From Prorocentrum cordatum (lineage: Eukaryota > Sar > Dinophyceae > Prorocentrales > Prorocentraceae): 29,521 nucleotides of DNA. The stretch is taken from contig CAUYUJ010021037.1 in assembly GCA_963575745.1 (NCBI GenBank), positions 698,057-727,577 on the forward strand. Direction: 5' to 3'. Shown piece by piece: positions 28,602-29,521 of the stretch. How positions within the stretch are numbered: position 1 is the stretch's first letter; each line of letters begins with the position of its first letter. The notes under the pieces were generated by a model, which searched no databases, was not told where the DNA came from, and saw only the letters and a program-made list of their open reading frames with translations. The translations under genes were made by a program, and so were the position numbers.

Positions 28602-28690
28602 TGGGGGGGGAGCGTTACGCCATAGGGGGGGGGGAAGCGGGGGCCATGACGCCCGTCATGCCCCAAGCAATAAAGAAACGGGCTCTTAGA
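28602..28690 (-). repeat. Outer element, right outermost copy
   Basis: On the - strand it reads GAGCCCGTTTCTTTATTG, GGCATGACGGGCGTCATGG, a C/G-rich run and GGCGTAACGCTCC, matching 14817-14905 in order. It is the right edge of the inverted structure. Confidence 0.75.
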
Positions 28691-29521
28691 CGGACTAGAA
28701 AACGCATTCGAGGGGGCGCGTCCAGGATGGGGGGAGGGGAAAGGGAACGACCTCGCCAATGCACCCAGGGGGCTTTCCGGAGCCTCTAATCGGCTCCAAG
28801 ACGGCTCACTGAGCGCCGAGATAGTCCAACCAAGCATCGAGACGGGCCAGGGTAACTAAGCAAGACGGCCCAATAGAGCCCCGACAGGCCCTAAAAAAAT
28901 CTCCAGGGGACTCTGAAACTGTGCCCAGGAGGGCTTCGACAGGGGCAATACTTAGGTCGGGCATGTCCCCCTACAGGCGGATTTTGGACGAAAAATGAAA
29001 AATACCCGCAAAAATATTTAGAAATAGTGAAAACAGTGGTCAAACATTCATCCCCAGACTATTTGTTTTTACTATTTTCGAATACTTCTCCTGTGCACGC
29101 CCGACTTCAAGCAATCCGACCTGACCTCTCAAGCCTTTCCCAACGCGATGGCCCAAAGAACCCCCAATGGCCCCCGCGAGGCGGCCCCCAAAGAACTCCA
29201 ACGCCAACCGGAAGGCATCTCAGCAAACCCTCGCATGCATTCAAGAGGCTCCTGGATCCGGCCAGGGACGGAGGCACGACTCTTTCTTCTGGGGGTTGGC
29301 GGAATGGCCTAAGCCTCTTTGAACACGGCAAATAGGAACATGAGCATGGAATCCACAGTGAACGACAACATGGGCAAATAATCCAGCAAAGCAACACATC
29401 CGCGTCGGAGAGAACGCGTTTCACGGGCGCTTGCCTTGGGAGCATTCGGCGGCGCGTTTCAATCTGGGGGGCGCGCCCCCCCCCCCCCTCCCAACACTCG
29501 GCGCCGTCGATCAAAACCAGG
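28691..29521. other. Unique right flank, no supported gene
   Basis: Mixed sequence containing scattered CCAAGACGGC-type motifs (28795-28960 and 29150-29190), related to the field at 9781-10500. An AT-rich patch at 28981-29090 holds an imperfect inverted repeat (GAAATAGTGAAAAC at 29021-29034 against GTTTTTACTATTTTC at 29065-29079). A perfect palindrome GGGGGGCGCGCCCCCC lies at 29466-29481. A + frame of 102 codons at 29027-29335 and a - frame over 29107-29514 overlap, and neither is recognised. Confidence 0.5.

Larger units (their letters stand above)
14817..28690. repeat. Giant imperfect inverted repeat (about 13.9 kb)
   Basis: Several elements occur on both sides of a centre at about 20587-20598 in opposite orientation. 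They are the outer 85-bp element, an 18-bp tandem repeat of about 16 copies, the terminal variant unit of the minisatellite, and the 51-bp minisatellite itself. The right arm (about 8.1 kb) is longer than the left (about 5.8 kb). It carries extra material: a pyrimidine tract, unique sequence, a second outer element and a CGA block that is in direct orientation. Variant units next to the centre are not mirror images of each other, so this is not a simple recent fold-back. Confidence 0.8.

Noticed and set aside
29288-29312. A tRNA A-box-like segment (TTGGCGGAATGGCCTAAG)
   Set aside because: No T-arm sequence or acceptor pairing follows within tRNA length.

Overview
I see no gene in this window that I can support. 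It reads as repeat-dominated nuclear DNA of a eukaryote. The reasons are long tri-, tetra- and dinucleotide microsatellites (GGA/TCC, TATG, GA, TA), minisatellites, a 13-copy satellite of about 444 bp, short non-autonomous transposon-like elements, and no packed ORFs or operon structure. A GC-rich protist or alga, or another lineage with a large repeat-rich genome, would fit, but the sequence does not let me name the organism. No tRNA, rRNA, CRISPR array or recognisable protein family was found. The long open frames are by-products of repeat units whose period is a multiple of three, or of GC-rich triplet tracts.

Layout. 1-325: 77-bp minisatellite. 326-1060: mostly unique sequence with a TCC tract. 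1061-1248: TATG microsatellite. 1256-7104: thirteen tandem units of about 444 bp, each with GTC triplets and several hairpins, including a stem capped by a UUCG tetraloop. 7105-7392: TATG/TA microsatellite, so the satellite lies between two TATG blocks. 7393-11300: unique sequence, purine and pyrimidine triplet tracts, a degenerate CCAAGATGGC-type repeat field, and two copies of a 240-bp MITE-like element. 11301-13500: A-rich and GC-rich low-complexity DNA, GA microsatellites and two copies of a repeat of about 150 bp. 13500-14815: the longest unique stretch.

14817-28690: one very large, imperfect inverted structure. From the outside in, each side has an element of about 85 bp, about 16 copies of an 18-bp repeat, an AT-rich island, and a long array of a 51-bp G-rich/C-rich minisatellite. 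The array runs G-rich on the + strand from about 15484 to 20586, then switches abruptly to C-rich until about 27493, for about 235 units in all. 28690-29521 is unique sequence with a few hairpins.

The most interesting items are the giant inverted minisatellite structure with its sharp strand switch, the splice-acceptor-like sequence in every C-rich 51-bp unit, the MITE family (matching ends plus 3-bp flanking duplications), and the RNA-like hairpins repeated through the 444-bp satellite. All of this comes from reading by eye, so coordinates of repeat edges are good to a few bases at best.
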